37,837 nucleotides of DNA from an uncultured Mycoplasmatota bacterium (GTDB lineage: Bacteria > Bacillota_I > Bacilli_A > RF39 > UBA660): NCBI GenBank assembly GCA_946414095.1, contig CAMKNB010000015.1, positions 1 through 37,837 of the forward strand. Direction: 5' to 3'. Below the pieces are notes generated by a model that saw only the letters and a program-made list of their open reading frames with translations, was not told where the DNA came from and did not search any database. A program made the position numbers and the translations under genes. Positions 16,254 to 23,639 of the stretch are shown in pieces; within the stretch, counting starts at the first letter, position 1, and each line of letters opens with the position of its first letter.

Positions 16254-18371
16254 ATGAGTGAAGAAGATATAAGACAACAATTTTATACTGTTAATGATGA
16301 TGGCTCTAGTACTTGTAAAATTCCAAATACTGAAATTTCAAAAATAGCAATAGGAGATAATGGAATGGCTCAAGTTACTTTTGACGTGTATGAATCTAGT
16401 GTAAGAGGCTATCAAAGTGTATCAGTTACATATAATCCGAGTGACCCAAGTAGTATGCAAAATATTTTTGCAATGAATGTAGGAAGTGGTGGATATAGTG
16501 ATGTTGGAATTGATTTAGATGGTACTGCATTAAATGAAGAATCAAATCATATAACTATAACATATCATGATGCCTACACTTACAACTCAAATACAAATAC
16601 CGCAGTAAAAGACGTATTATCACTATTAAGTGATGAATATAACATAGAATATAATAGAATGATTTCAAGCGGTGCAAGTGCAGGAGCACAAAATTCAGCA
16701 AATTTAGCAATACTTTGTCAAGACATAGTTGAACAGCCAATAGATATTATGCTTATTGACGCTGCTGATGATGCTAGTAGATTTACAAACCATTTATTGA
16801 GTAATAATGAATTATTAACTCTATTTAAAGAAAATGGAGGAACAATATATGCATATGAAGCTGATAGATTTAGTTACTCTTCAGCTCCAAGCGCTGCATT
16901 AGCTAAAAATAATCTTAAAAAACTTGCGGATGCAGGATTAAATTTAATTCTCGTTGAAAATCCGAAAGCTAACTTTCATATGGCACCATATGCAATCAGT
17001 GTAAAAAGTGGTGAAGTAGATAATCTATTTAATAATTTTAATCAATCTTTGATTATTAGACAAACAGATGGTAATAATGATTACACATTATCACAGTGCT
17101 TTAACGGATACAATCAGTATGCTAATGAAAATGTTTATAAATATTATAGTAACGGTGAATGGCATAAAATTAGTACATTTGGAATAAATAGACTTCTAAA
17201 CTCACAATACAATAGTTTAAGAAGCAAATATCATAATTTAACTCAACTACAAACAATAAACAATGTACAAGATTTAAACAATATGAAGAATATTTCTTAT
17301 TCTGATAATTTACCAATTTCCATAGAATTTATAAGTGCAACTAATAGTACAAATTCAGTTATAAGTGCAATTAGCAAAACTACATTTTTAAATGAAGGAT
17401 TTAATTATCAATTATGTGAAAGTACATCTATATTTCCAGATAGTTTAAATAATAGTAATGCATTTTTATTTAACACATCTGGAAAATTACTAACAAATCT
17501 TGCGCAAGAAACTGTAGCAATAGAAAGAATATTAAGAAATTACTCATATCTTGATAAAGATCTTGCATTTTCTGCACAAATGTTAGGAAATGGTATTGGT
17601 GGAAATATTATTATCAATGATGCTACTTCACAAAGCGCAAGAACTATTGAAATAGATAGAGTATATTTAGATTCATTTCCTACAAACATTAATATAGGTT
17701 CAGTAGGAACAATAAATATTATTGATATAGATAATTTATTAGTTGGTGGTGAATTAGGTGGAATTATTGGCAATAGTTTGCAAAATGAAATAGATGATGC
17801 AAATTATTTAAAAGAAGTTTTAAATGAATTAATTAACGATCCTAGTGTTAATGGTCCAGGATGGGATTCTGTGAAAAAACATTTAAATAATTATAATAGT
17901 TATTGCGATATGAGAATTAATGCTGCACATATTTTACAAGAAGCATACAAAAAATCACTTAATATGATAAAAGAATATATGGATCCTTACACAGAATTAG
18001 ATGATAGTAAAATTGATGAATTAAAGGAAAATATATTTACTCAAGAAAGAATTATTCAGCATTTAAAGACTAGAGCAAATTATTATTATTATGAAACTCG
18101 TTATGAAGAAGGAAATGTTAAATATGAATATGGTTATCAAGTTAAAGTTTATCCATATAAATTCTTACTTAATCAAATTCCAGCTCATGAAGAAATAATA
18201 GATGAGATTCAAAAAATGTTAAATAAACTAGAAGGCTTAGCTCCTATAATGAATGAAGCTAATCAAATAATACAAGACGCTATATATGAAGTAAATAGTT
18301 TATATAATACACCAATATCTCAAATAAATCCAATTACCGTTGCTGAATATTCTAGTGTTGTATTAATTTAA
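16254..18371 (+). CDS. Large protein with serine-hydrolase-like N-terminal domain
   Basis: A 705-residue protein without signal peptide or membrane helix. Residues about 40-290 look like an alpha/beta-hydrolase: a strand segment (HITITYHDAY), then GASAG at 140-144 at a strand-helix turn typical of a nucleophile elbow (Ser142), then strand-helix units (IDIMLIDAADD, GGTIYAYEAD, LNLILVENP) and a candidate catalytic His242 in NFHMAPY. The C-terminal half (about 300-705) is mostly helical, with long polar helices and repeated Asn-rich turns. The frame opens at 16227, but the promoter overlaps that ATG, so ATG 16254 is preferred. The gene is divergent from the coiled-coil operon and ends at a bidirectional terminator. 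The family is not recognised; hydrolase activity is inference from the elbow. Confidence 0.65.
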   Translation: MSEEDIRQQFYTVNDDGSSTCKIPNTEISKIAIGDNGMAQVTFDVYESSVRGYQSVSVTYNPSDPSSMQNIFAMNVGSGGYSDVGIDLDGTALNEESNHITITYHDAYTYNSNTNTAVKDVLSLLSDEYNIEYNRMISSGASAGAQNSANLAILCQDIVEQPIDIMLIDAADDASRFTNHLLSNNELLTLFKENGGTIYAYEADRFSYSSAPSAALAKNNLKKLADAGLNLILVENPKANFHMAPYAISVKSGEVDNLFNNFNQSLIIRQTDGNNDYTLSQCFNGYNQYANENVYKYYSNGEWHKISTFGINRLLNSQYNSLRSKYHNLTQLQTINNVQDLNNMKNISYSDNLPISIEFISATNSTNSVISAISKTTFLNEGFNYQLCESTSIFPDSLNNSNAFLFNTSGKLLTNLAQETVAIERILRNYSYLDKDLAFSAQMLGNGIGGNIIINDATSQSARTIEIDRVYLDSFPTNINIGSVGTINIIDIDNLLVGGELGGIIGNSLQNEIDDANYLKEVLNELINDPSVNGPGWDSVKKHLNNYNSYCDMRINAAHILQEAYKKSLNMIKEYMDPYTELDDSKIDELKENIFTQERIIQHLKTRANYYYYETRYEEGNVKYEYGYQVKVYPYKFLLNQIPAHEEIIDEIQKMLNKLEGLAPIMNEANQIIQDAIYEVNSLYNTPISQINPITVAEYSSVVLI

Positions 18372-18394
18372 AAAGAGGAGTTAACTCCTCTTTT
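18371..18394. terminator. Bidirectional intrinsic terminator
   Basis: A perfect palindrome AAAAGAGGAG / CTCCTCTTTT with loop TTAA lies between the convergent genes ending at 18371 and 18396. Confidence 0.9.
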
Positions 18395-18395
18395 A

Positions 18396-20768
18396 TTATA
18401 AACTCATTAAAATTCTATAGTAGTCACTTTTGAATTCATCTTTTTCAATACCAAGTTTATCATAAAAAACATTAATATACTCTTTACCATAATTTCTTTC
18501 AATTGACATCTCACAAATGACTAAATCAAAGTATATATCACAAAGTCCAGCATTTCCAACATCAATTAATCCACTAAAATGACCATTAAGTGCAAAAATA
18601 TTTGGAAGTGACATATCACCATGAGTAAATCCTATTATTTGCTTTGGTTTATTTCCTTTTAAATATCTAATGATAGCTTCTTTTGAATGAAATCTATCAA
18701 TTATTTCTTTCTTAATATCACTTTCTTTAATATTTGCTAAATTATTTTCAATTTCCTTTATTTTCACATCAATTGTTTCGTCAAAAACACAGTCACTATA
18801 ATCTATACTATATAATGCATTAAAAGCTTCCACAATAATATCAATACCAATTAAAGGATTATTTTCAAAATAATCACTACAAAGCATTTCTCCTTTTACT
18901 TCACGTGTTAATAAATATGACTTATTATTATATTTTTCATAAAAAACTTTTTCCGGAACATTTAATTTCCCATTTAAATAATCAAGTCTAATACTTTCTT
19001 TACTTAAATGATTTGCAACTTTTAGATAAAATACTTTACTCTTTTTACGAATTTTATATACATTTGAATTACAACCAATAGTTATTTCTTCAATTCTATT
19101 AGCATCACTTAAAAATTCATTTAATCTATTACTTCCTTTAATTACGACTTCTTTTTTAGGTTCAATTATAATATTTTTACTATCTTTTTCCCTAATACTA
19201 TCATAATTACCATCATAAGTTACTAGTTTTTTATTTTCAATTCTCACAATCTTAGTAGCTATTTTATTAATAAAATATCTATCGTGTGAAATAAATAAAA
19301 TCGTACCATCATAGTCTAATAAAGAACTTTCTAATATTTCTCTTGTGTCAATATCAATATGGTTTGTTGGCTCATCTAGAATTAAAAAATTAGCTTTCTT
19401 AAGAATTAATTCCAATAATTTAAGTCTAACCTTTTCACCTCCACTGATATTTTTTAGTTTTTTAGAAATAGATTCTTCATTAAAATAAAATTTGTAAAGT
19501 TTACTCCTTATTTCACTCTCATTTCCTACATAAAAACTTCTAACATATTCATAAACTGTCAAATCATCATTGTCAAATCTTATTTCTTGCGGAATATATC
19601 CTACAATAGTATTTACACCTAATCTAATAGTTTTGTGTGTATTATTTATTATATTTTTTATTAAAGTTGTTTTACCAGTACCATTTTTTCCTAGAAGACA
19701 TACTCTTTCTTTATAATATACACTCATACTAGACTTTACTAATAATTCTTTATTACCAATGCTTAAATCAAGGTTATCTATTGTCAATACATGATTAGCG
19801 CTTCTTTCATCAAAAGATAAATTAATTTTAAGTTCGCTTTTAGTTTTAGGCTTTTCTATTACTTCCATTCTTTCAAGTCTTTTTTCTATAGCTCTAGCCC
19901 TTCTAAAAAACATAGGATTATCGCTTTTTTTACCCCATTCTTTTAATCTAATAATAGCTTCCTTTAAAGCATTTATTTCCTTTTGTTGATTCTTATAAGA
20001 CTGAAATTCCAATAAAAATCTCTTTTCTGATTCTTTCATATAGTATGAATAATTACCATGATAAATATCTTCATGACCATTTTCGATACATATAATTTTA
20101 TTAACAACTCTATCTAAAAAATATCTATCATGACTTACTATTACTACTGTACCATTGTAATTTTTAAGATAATCTTCAAACCATTCCAAAGTTTCTATAT
20201 CTAGATGATTTGTAGGCTCATCTAACAATAAAATATCAGGATTAGACAATACTAATGATGCCAAATTGACAATTGTTTTCTCTCCACCAGATAAAAAATT
20301 ATAATCTGTATTAAGTAATTCATCAGATAATTTAAATCCGTGCTTTATCTTTTCAGTTTTTTCTTTTAACAGATATCCACCTTTAATTCTAAATTCTTCT
20401 TGAAGTTTAGATAACTTTTTAATAGATTTATCTGAATCATCCATAACATTTATAAAACTATTAATTTCTTCTTCTAACTCAATTAATTCTTCTACTCCTC
20501 GTAAGAAAACATTAATTGCTTTAACCCCATCATTTTCTAATGGTGGTATTTGAGTTAAATATCCAATACTAGCACCATTTCTAATGCTTATATTGCCACT
20601 ATCAGGTATTTCTTTACCCATAATAAGTCTAAGTGTAGTTGTTTTTCCACACCCATTACTTCCTATTAAAGCTACCCTTTCATTTGTTTTTATATCAAAA
20701 GACAAATTTTTTAAAACACTATTAAAACCATAATTTTTATTTATTTTATTTAAACTAATTTCTATCAT
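18396..20768 (-). CDS. ABC-F ATPase fused to APH(3')-like aminoglycoside kinase
   Basis: A 790-residue fusion. Residues 1-515 are an ABC-F protein: Walker A GSNGCGKTT (36-44), LSGGE (159-163) and LLLDEPTNH (180-188) in the first ATPase; a linker of about 65 residues (242-308); GKNGTGKTT (360-368), ISGGE (441-445) and LILDEPTNH (462-470) in the second. There is no membrane segment, as expected for a ribosome-binding ABC-F factor. Residues about 548-790 match APH(3') kinases, retaining Lys583 (FYLKVAN), Glu591, HGD (716-718), Asn723 and Asp736 (IDVG), with the family's exact spacing between the last four catalytic positions. Predicted roles are displacing drugs from the ribosome and phosphorylating aminoglycosides. 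GAGGAG precedes the ATG; a long leader with a terminator lies upstream. Whether both halves act on antibiotics is inference. Confidence 0.88.
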   Translation of the reverse strand: MIEISLNKINKNYGFNSVLKNLSFDIKTNERVALIGSNGCGKTTTLRLIMGKEIPDSGNISIRNGASIGYLTQIPPLENDGVKAINVFLRGVEELIELEEEINSFINVMDDSDKSIKKLSKLQEEFRIKGGYLLKEKTEKIKHGFKLSDELLNTDYNFLSGGEKTIVNLASLVLSNPDILLLDEPTNHLDIETLEWFEDYLKNYNGTVVIVSHDRYFLDRVVNKIICIENGHEDIYHGNYSYYMKESEKRFLLEFQSYKNQQKEINALKEAIIRLKEWGKKSDNPMFFRRARAIEKRLERMEVIEKPKTKSELKINLSFDERSANHVLTIDNLDLSIGNKELLVKSSMSVYYKERVCLLGKNGTGKTTLIKNIINNTHKTIRLGVNTIVGYIPQEIRFDNDDLTVYEYVRSFYVGNESEIRSKLYKFYFNEESISKKLKNISGGEKVRLKLLELILKKANFLILDEPTNHIDIDTREILESSLLDYDGTILFISHDRYFINKIATKIVRIENKKLVTYDGNYDSIREKDSKNIIIEPKKEVVIKGSNRLNEFLSDANRIEEITIGCNSNVYKIRKKSKVFYLKVANHLSKESIRLDYLNGKLNVPEKVFYEKYNNKSYLLTREVKGEMLCSDYFENNPLIGIDIIVEAFNALYSIDYSDCVFDETIDVKIKEIENNLANIKESDIKKEIIDRFHSKEAIIRYLKGNKPKQIIGFTHGDMSLPNIFALNGHFSGLIDVGNAGLCDIYFDLVICEMSIERNYGKEYINVFYDKLGIEKDEFKSDYYRILMSL

Positions 20769-20795
20769 AATAATCTCCTCTAAATTCTAACATGC

Positions 20796-20845
20796 AAAAA
20801 AATTCACACTTGTTATTATCTTTAAAGGATTCTAACAAAGTGTGA
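20796..20845 (-). terminator. Attenuator hairpin in the ABC-F leader
   Basis: On the minus strand, TCACACTTTGTTA pairs with TAACAAGTGTGA (12 bp with one bulged T) and is followed by seven T residues, an intrinsic terminator lying 28 nt before the ABC-F start. The left arm contains the last codons and stop of an 18-codon leader ORF. GTTAGAAT occurs both in the left arm (20836-20829) and after the T-run (20791-20784). Confidence 0.8.
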
Positions 20846-20888
20846 TACTATTTGTATAAATAATTACTGTATCTTTATATATACACAT
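20832..20888 (-). CDS. Leader peptide of the ABC-F/APH gene
   Basis: An 18-codon ORF, MCIYKDTVIIYTNSITLC, starting with ATG at 20888-20886 and ending with TAG at 20834-20832. It has its own ribosome-binding site GGGTGAT (20898-20892) at the right distance and lies just after the predicted transcription start (about 20901). Its last four sense codons and stop build the left arm of the terminator at 20845-20804. A ribosome held late in this ORF would prevent the terminator from forming and allow transcription into the downstream gene; a ribosome that finishes normally would leave the stem free. This matches the known layout of macrolide, lincosamide and pleuromutilin-inducible genes of the erm and ABC-F classes. 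The inducing drug cannot be read from the peptide. Confidence 0.7.
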   Translation of the reverse strand: MCIYKDTVIIYTNSITLC

Positions 20889-20907
20889 AATATCACCCTT
20901 CGAGTGT

Positions 20908-20935
20908 ATTATAGCATATTTAGATATTTTTTCAA
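20908..20935 (-). promoter_or_regulatory. Promoter of the attenuated ABC-F/APH transcript
   Basis: TTGAAA (20935-20930), a 16-bp spacer, and TGcTATAAT (-10 at 20913-20908). It lies just beyond the ksgA-like gene's terminator, so the ABC-F gene has its own transcript with a leader of about 130 nt, far longer than others in this window. Confidence 0.75.
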
Positions 20936-20940
20936 TAAAA

Positions 20941-20958
20941 AAAGAACAATTGTTCTTT
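20941..20958 (-). terminator. Terminator of the six-gene minus-strand operon
   Basis: A perfect 7-bp stem AAAGAAC / GTTCTTT with loop AATT overlaps the stop of the KsgA-like gene; on the minus strand the stem runs into TTTTATTG. Confidence 0.65.
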
Positions 20959-21751
20959 ATTTTAATGCATTATATAATATTTCATATTCTTCATTAGAAA
21001 GATTTTCCATCCTTTTATTTAGCATTTCCTTAGGTAAATTATATCCTTCAATTATACCCTTACTTTCTTTCTTTGTAAGCTTTTTACCATGTAACTTAAC
21101 AAACTCAATTAAAGATTCCATTAAATTATTTTTAAGTTTTCTATCCCTATAAAAGAACATCTCTCTAAAAATGAATTTTTTAAAGCTATGACTTAGGTCT
21201 TCCCTTTTAATAGGAGTTAATCTAATCATTGAAGACATTACTCTAGGCTCTGGATCAAAAGCATCTGGCCCTATATCCATGATTTTTTCAACTACAAAGA
21301 ATGAATTAGTAAGAAGAGCAAGTTTATTCATTTTCTTTTCAACAACATTGTCAGCAAACTTTTTACCTACTATTAAAATAGCTTCTTTAAAATTACATCT
21401 AAGCAACTTTTCAATAAATGGTTCTGTTATAGAATATGGAAGAGCAGAAATAATCTTATCACATTCTGGTATATAAACATTTAACGCATTTCCATATATA
21501 ACATCTACATTGTCAAACCTATCTTTTAATACATTTATAAATGGTTCTAAATTTCTATCAATTTCAATACAAGTTAAATGATTAACTCTTCTTGCTATAG
21601 TATCACTAATCTCACCCTTACCAGGTCCTATTTCAACAACATTCTCATTAATACTCAATTTAGCTGCATCAATAAATGCATTAATAATTGATTTATCAAT
21701 TAAAAAATGTTGATCTAAATAATTAATATCATTTTCAAATTCACTTTCCAT
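20957..21751 (-). CDS. KsgA/Dim1-like rRNA adenine dimethyltransferase
   Basis: A 264-residue SAM-dependent enzyme of the family that dimethylates adjacent adenines near the 3' end of 16S rRNA. Visible: the SAM loop VEIGPGKGE (about residues 37-45), the acidic end of strand 2 (CIEIDRN), the catalytic region ALPYSITEP (about 109-117), the RNA-binding segment FYRDRKLKNNL aligned with the family FxxRRKTLRNNL, and RMENLSNEEYEIL near the C-terminus. The family's usual motif IV is NLPY; here Ala replaces Asn, which is unexpected for the target-amine binding residue. It is the last gene of a tight minus-strand operon, 8 nt after the RluA-like gene. I leave out the symbol because the motif change and resistance-gene neighbour make the housekeeping role uncertain. 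Confidence 0.8.
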   Translation of the reverse strand: MESEFENDINYLDQHFLIDKSIINAFIDAAKLSINENVVEIGPGKGEISDTIARRVNHLTCIEIDRNLEPFINVLKDRFDNVDVIYGNALNVYIPECDKIISALPYSITEPFIEKLLRCNFKEAILIVGKKFADNVVEKKMNKLALLTNSFFVVEKIMDIGPDAFDPEPRVMSSMIRLTPIKREDLSHSFKKFIFREMFFYRDRKLKNNLMESLIEFVKLHGKKLTKKESKGIIEGYNLPKEMLNKRMENLSNEEYEILYNALK

Positions 21752-21759
21752 ATTCCTTT

Positions 21760-22422
21760 TTACTCCTTAAATAAATTAAATGGTTTTCTATTTGGTAAAT
21801 CAAGTTCAAAACTCATTAGTTCTTTACTAACTGGATGATAAAATTCTAACTTTTTTGCAAATAGTGCAAGTTGTTCACCTACTTTTGAATTCTTATTATA
21901 TTTTTGATCTCCATATAGTGGATTACCATTATAAGATAATTGTACTCTAATTTGATGACTTCTTCCAGTCTCTAATTTTATTTTTATTAAAGTTAAATTA
22001 TCTTTCTCACTTACTTTCTCATAATATAGTATTGATTTTTTACCATTTTTGTCTACTTTTACAATATTATTCTTAGTATCTTTAAGTAAATTATTTTCTA
22101 ATTTACCACTGTTATTTATTTTGTTTTCCACAACAGCATAATATATTTTATTTAATTTATTACATCTAACTTGTTCTGATAATCTAGAAGCACACTTACT
22201 AGTTTTAGCAAATACCATTACTCCACCTACTGGTCTATCCAATCTATGAACAAGGCCTAAATATACATTTCCAGGCTTATTATATTTTTCTTTTAGATAA
22301 CTTTTAAGAATAGTTAATAAATCTGTATCATGACTACTATCTGCTTGAACAGGAATATTTACTTTTTTTTCAACTACTAACAAATGATTATCCTCATATA
22401 TAATATTTATATTATTTTTCAT
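21760..22422 (-). CDS. RluA-family pseudouridine synthase
   Basis: A 220-residue enzyme predicted to isomerise uridine to pseudouridine in rRNA or tRNA. It has the family opening YEDNHLLVVEKK, the catalytic motif HRLDRPVGGV with the essential Asp, and the later LETGRSHQIRVQ and PLYGDQKY. It lacks an N-terminal S4 domain, so it belongs to the short branch, and the target site is unknown. A TTG one codon upstream is in frame, but ATG 22422 is the likely start. The start overlaps the end of the preceding membrane-protein gene by 11 nt, implying translational coupling. Confidence 0.88.
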   Translation of the reverse strand: MKNNINIIYEDNHLLVVEKKVNIPVQADSSHDTDLLTILKSYLKEKYNKPGNVYLGLVHRLDRPVGGVMVFAKTSKCASRLSEQVRCNKLNKIYYAVVENKINNSGKLENNLLKDTKNNIVKVDKNGKKSILYYEKVSEKDNLTLIKIKLETGRSHQIRVQLSYNGNPLYGDQKYNKNSKVGEQLALFAKKLEFYHPVSKELMSFELDLPNRKPFNLFKE

Positions 22423-22762
22423 CAATAGTCACTTTCAATCCATGTTCTATTAAAGATTCCATAGTAACTTTATTAATCTTCAAATCGAACTCAAGAGAAT
22501 CTTTAGCACCATCATCCCATAAAATGAATATACTGCTATTAGAACAATTTAAATAATAATTATTTTTTTCATCACTATAAATTAAATACTTATTATTATC
22601 ACAATCATTTGTATTATCAATAATTCTATAATTATTTAAAACCATAGGATTATAAATATGAGCACCTGTTCCGGCCTTATCAAATATTATAAATATAAGT
22701 CCAATAAGAATAAGGATTAGTAAACAAACAAATATACTTTTAAAAATAATTTTATTTTTCAC
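22412..22762 (-). CDS. Small single-pass membrane protein
   Basis: A 116-residue protein beginning MKNKIIFKSIFVCLL with one N-terminal membrane helix (about 8-28) and a small soluble domain of about 85 residues containing three Cys. The open frame extends upstream to 22789, but the ribosome-binding site AAGGTGGG fits the GTG at 22762, so GTG is taken as the start. It overlaps the methyltransferase gene by 11 nt on one side and the pseudouridine synthase gene by 11 nt on the other. I considered a NusG domain II protein because of the layout, but the cysteine and glycine motifs are absent. The function is unknown. Confidence 0.65.
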   Translation of the reverse strand: MKNKIIFKSIFVCLLILILIGLIFIIFDKAGTGAHIYNPMVLNNYRIIDNTNDCDNNKYLIYSDEKNNYYLNCSNSSIFILWDDGAKDSLEFDLKINKVTMESLIEHGLKVTIDEK

Positions 22763-23624
22763 TATTTTCCCACCTTCCATAAACACCACAAGGTAGTATC
22801 ATATTCGTACTTGATATTTTTAAACCTATTTCATCGGTAGTTATTTTGCCATCAAGTTTATTTTCACAAGCAGTTGTTAATACATTCTTAAGTATTTCAG
22901 GTGTTATTCCTTTAGTATATGAGCTTATAAGTAAGAATAGTGGTTTATCACTTAGAATATCTATACATGCATCTATTAGTCTATTTAAACTATCTTCAAA
23001 TCTCCATAATTCCTTTGATGGACCTCTACCATAAGTTGGTGGATCCATTATAATAGCATCATATTTATTGCCTCTTCTTTTTTCTCTTTCAACAAACTTT
23101 AAGCAATCATCACATATATATCTAATTTTATTATTTTCCAAATGTGATAATTTAGCATTCTCTTTTGCCCATTCATTCATACCAGCAGATGCATCGACAT
23201 GTACTACCTCAACGGCTCCCGCATAAGAGGCTGCTATAGTTGCGCCACCAGTATAAGCAAATAGATTTAATACTTTTATCTCTCTATTGGCATTTTTTAT
23301 TTTAGAAATGATAAAATCCCAGTTAGCTGCTTGTTCAGGAAACAATCCAGTATGTTTAAAACCAGTTGGGCTTACTTTAAAAGTTAAGTTCTTATAATTA
23401 ATAGTCCAAAACTCAGAAAATTTTTTAATATTTTCCCAATATCCTCCACCTTTATCATTTCTATGATATAAGGCATGATAATTATTCCAAATACTACTAT
23501 CCTTATGTGTCCACAATGCCCATGGATCAGGTCTTCTTAAAATTATACTTCCCCAACGTTCTAATTTTTCACCATTACCTGCATCAATGCACTCATAATC
23601 TTTCCAACTATCACTAACAAGCAT
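22752..23624 (-). CDS. RlmI-like class I SAM-dependent methyltransferase
   Basis: A 290-residue Rossmann methyltransferase of the COG1092 (RlmI/RlmK-like) type, predicted to methylate a base in 23S rRNA. Visible motifs: VLNLFAYTGGATIAA (SAM-binding loop, about 118-132), VHVDASAGMNEWAKEN (end of strand 2), and MDPPTYGRG (motif IV, as in m5C/N-methyl rRNA enzymes). It lacks the N-terminal PUA domain of RlmI and so is a shorter variant. TAGGAGG precedes the ATG. It follows the TPM gene by 15 nt and is the third of six genes in the operon, three of which are RNA-modification enzymes. Confidence 0.82.
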   Translation of the reverse strand: MLVSDSWKDYECIDAGNGEKLERWGSIILRRPDPWALWTHKDSSIWNNYHALYHRNDKGGGYWENIKKFSEFWTINYKNLTFKVSPTGFKHTGLFPEQAANWDFIISKIKNANREIKVLNLFAYTGGATIAASYAGAVEVVHVDASAGMNEWAKENAKLSHLENNKIRYICDDCLKFVEREKRRGNKYDAIIMDPPTYGRGPSKELWRFEDSLNRLIDACIDILSDKPLFLLISSYTKGITPEILKNVLTTACENKLDGKITTDEIGLKISSTNMILPCGVYGRWENSEK

Positions 23625-23639
23625 AATTCCTCCTAAAAA

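Noticed and set aside
16254..18371. LXG/WXG-type secreted toxin for the 705-residue protein
   Set aside because: No N-terminal WXG or LXG-like helical hairpin, no polymorphic toxin C-terminus and no adjacent immunity-sized gene or Ess component.
22412..22762. NusG domain II protein
   Set aside because: Only the membrane-helix-plus-small-domain layout fits; the conserved glycine and cysteine pattern is missing.
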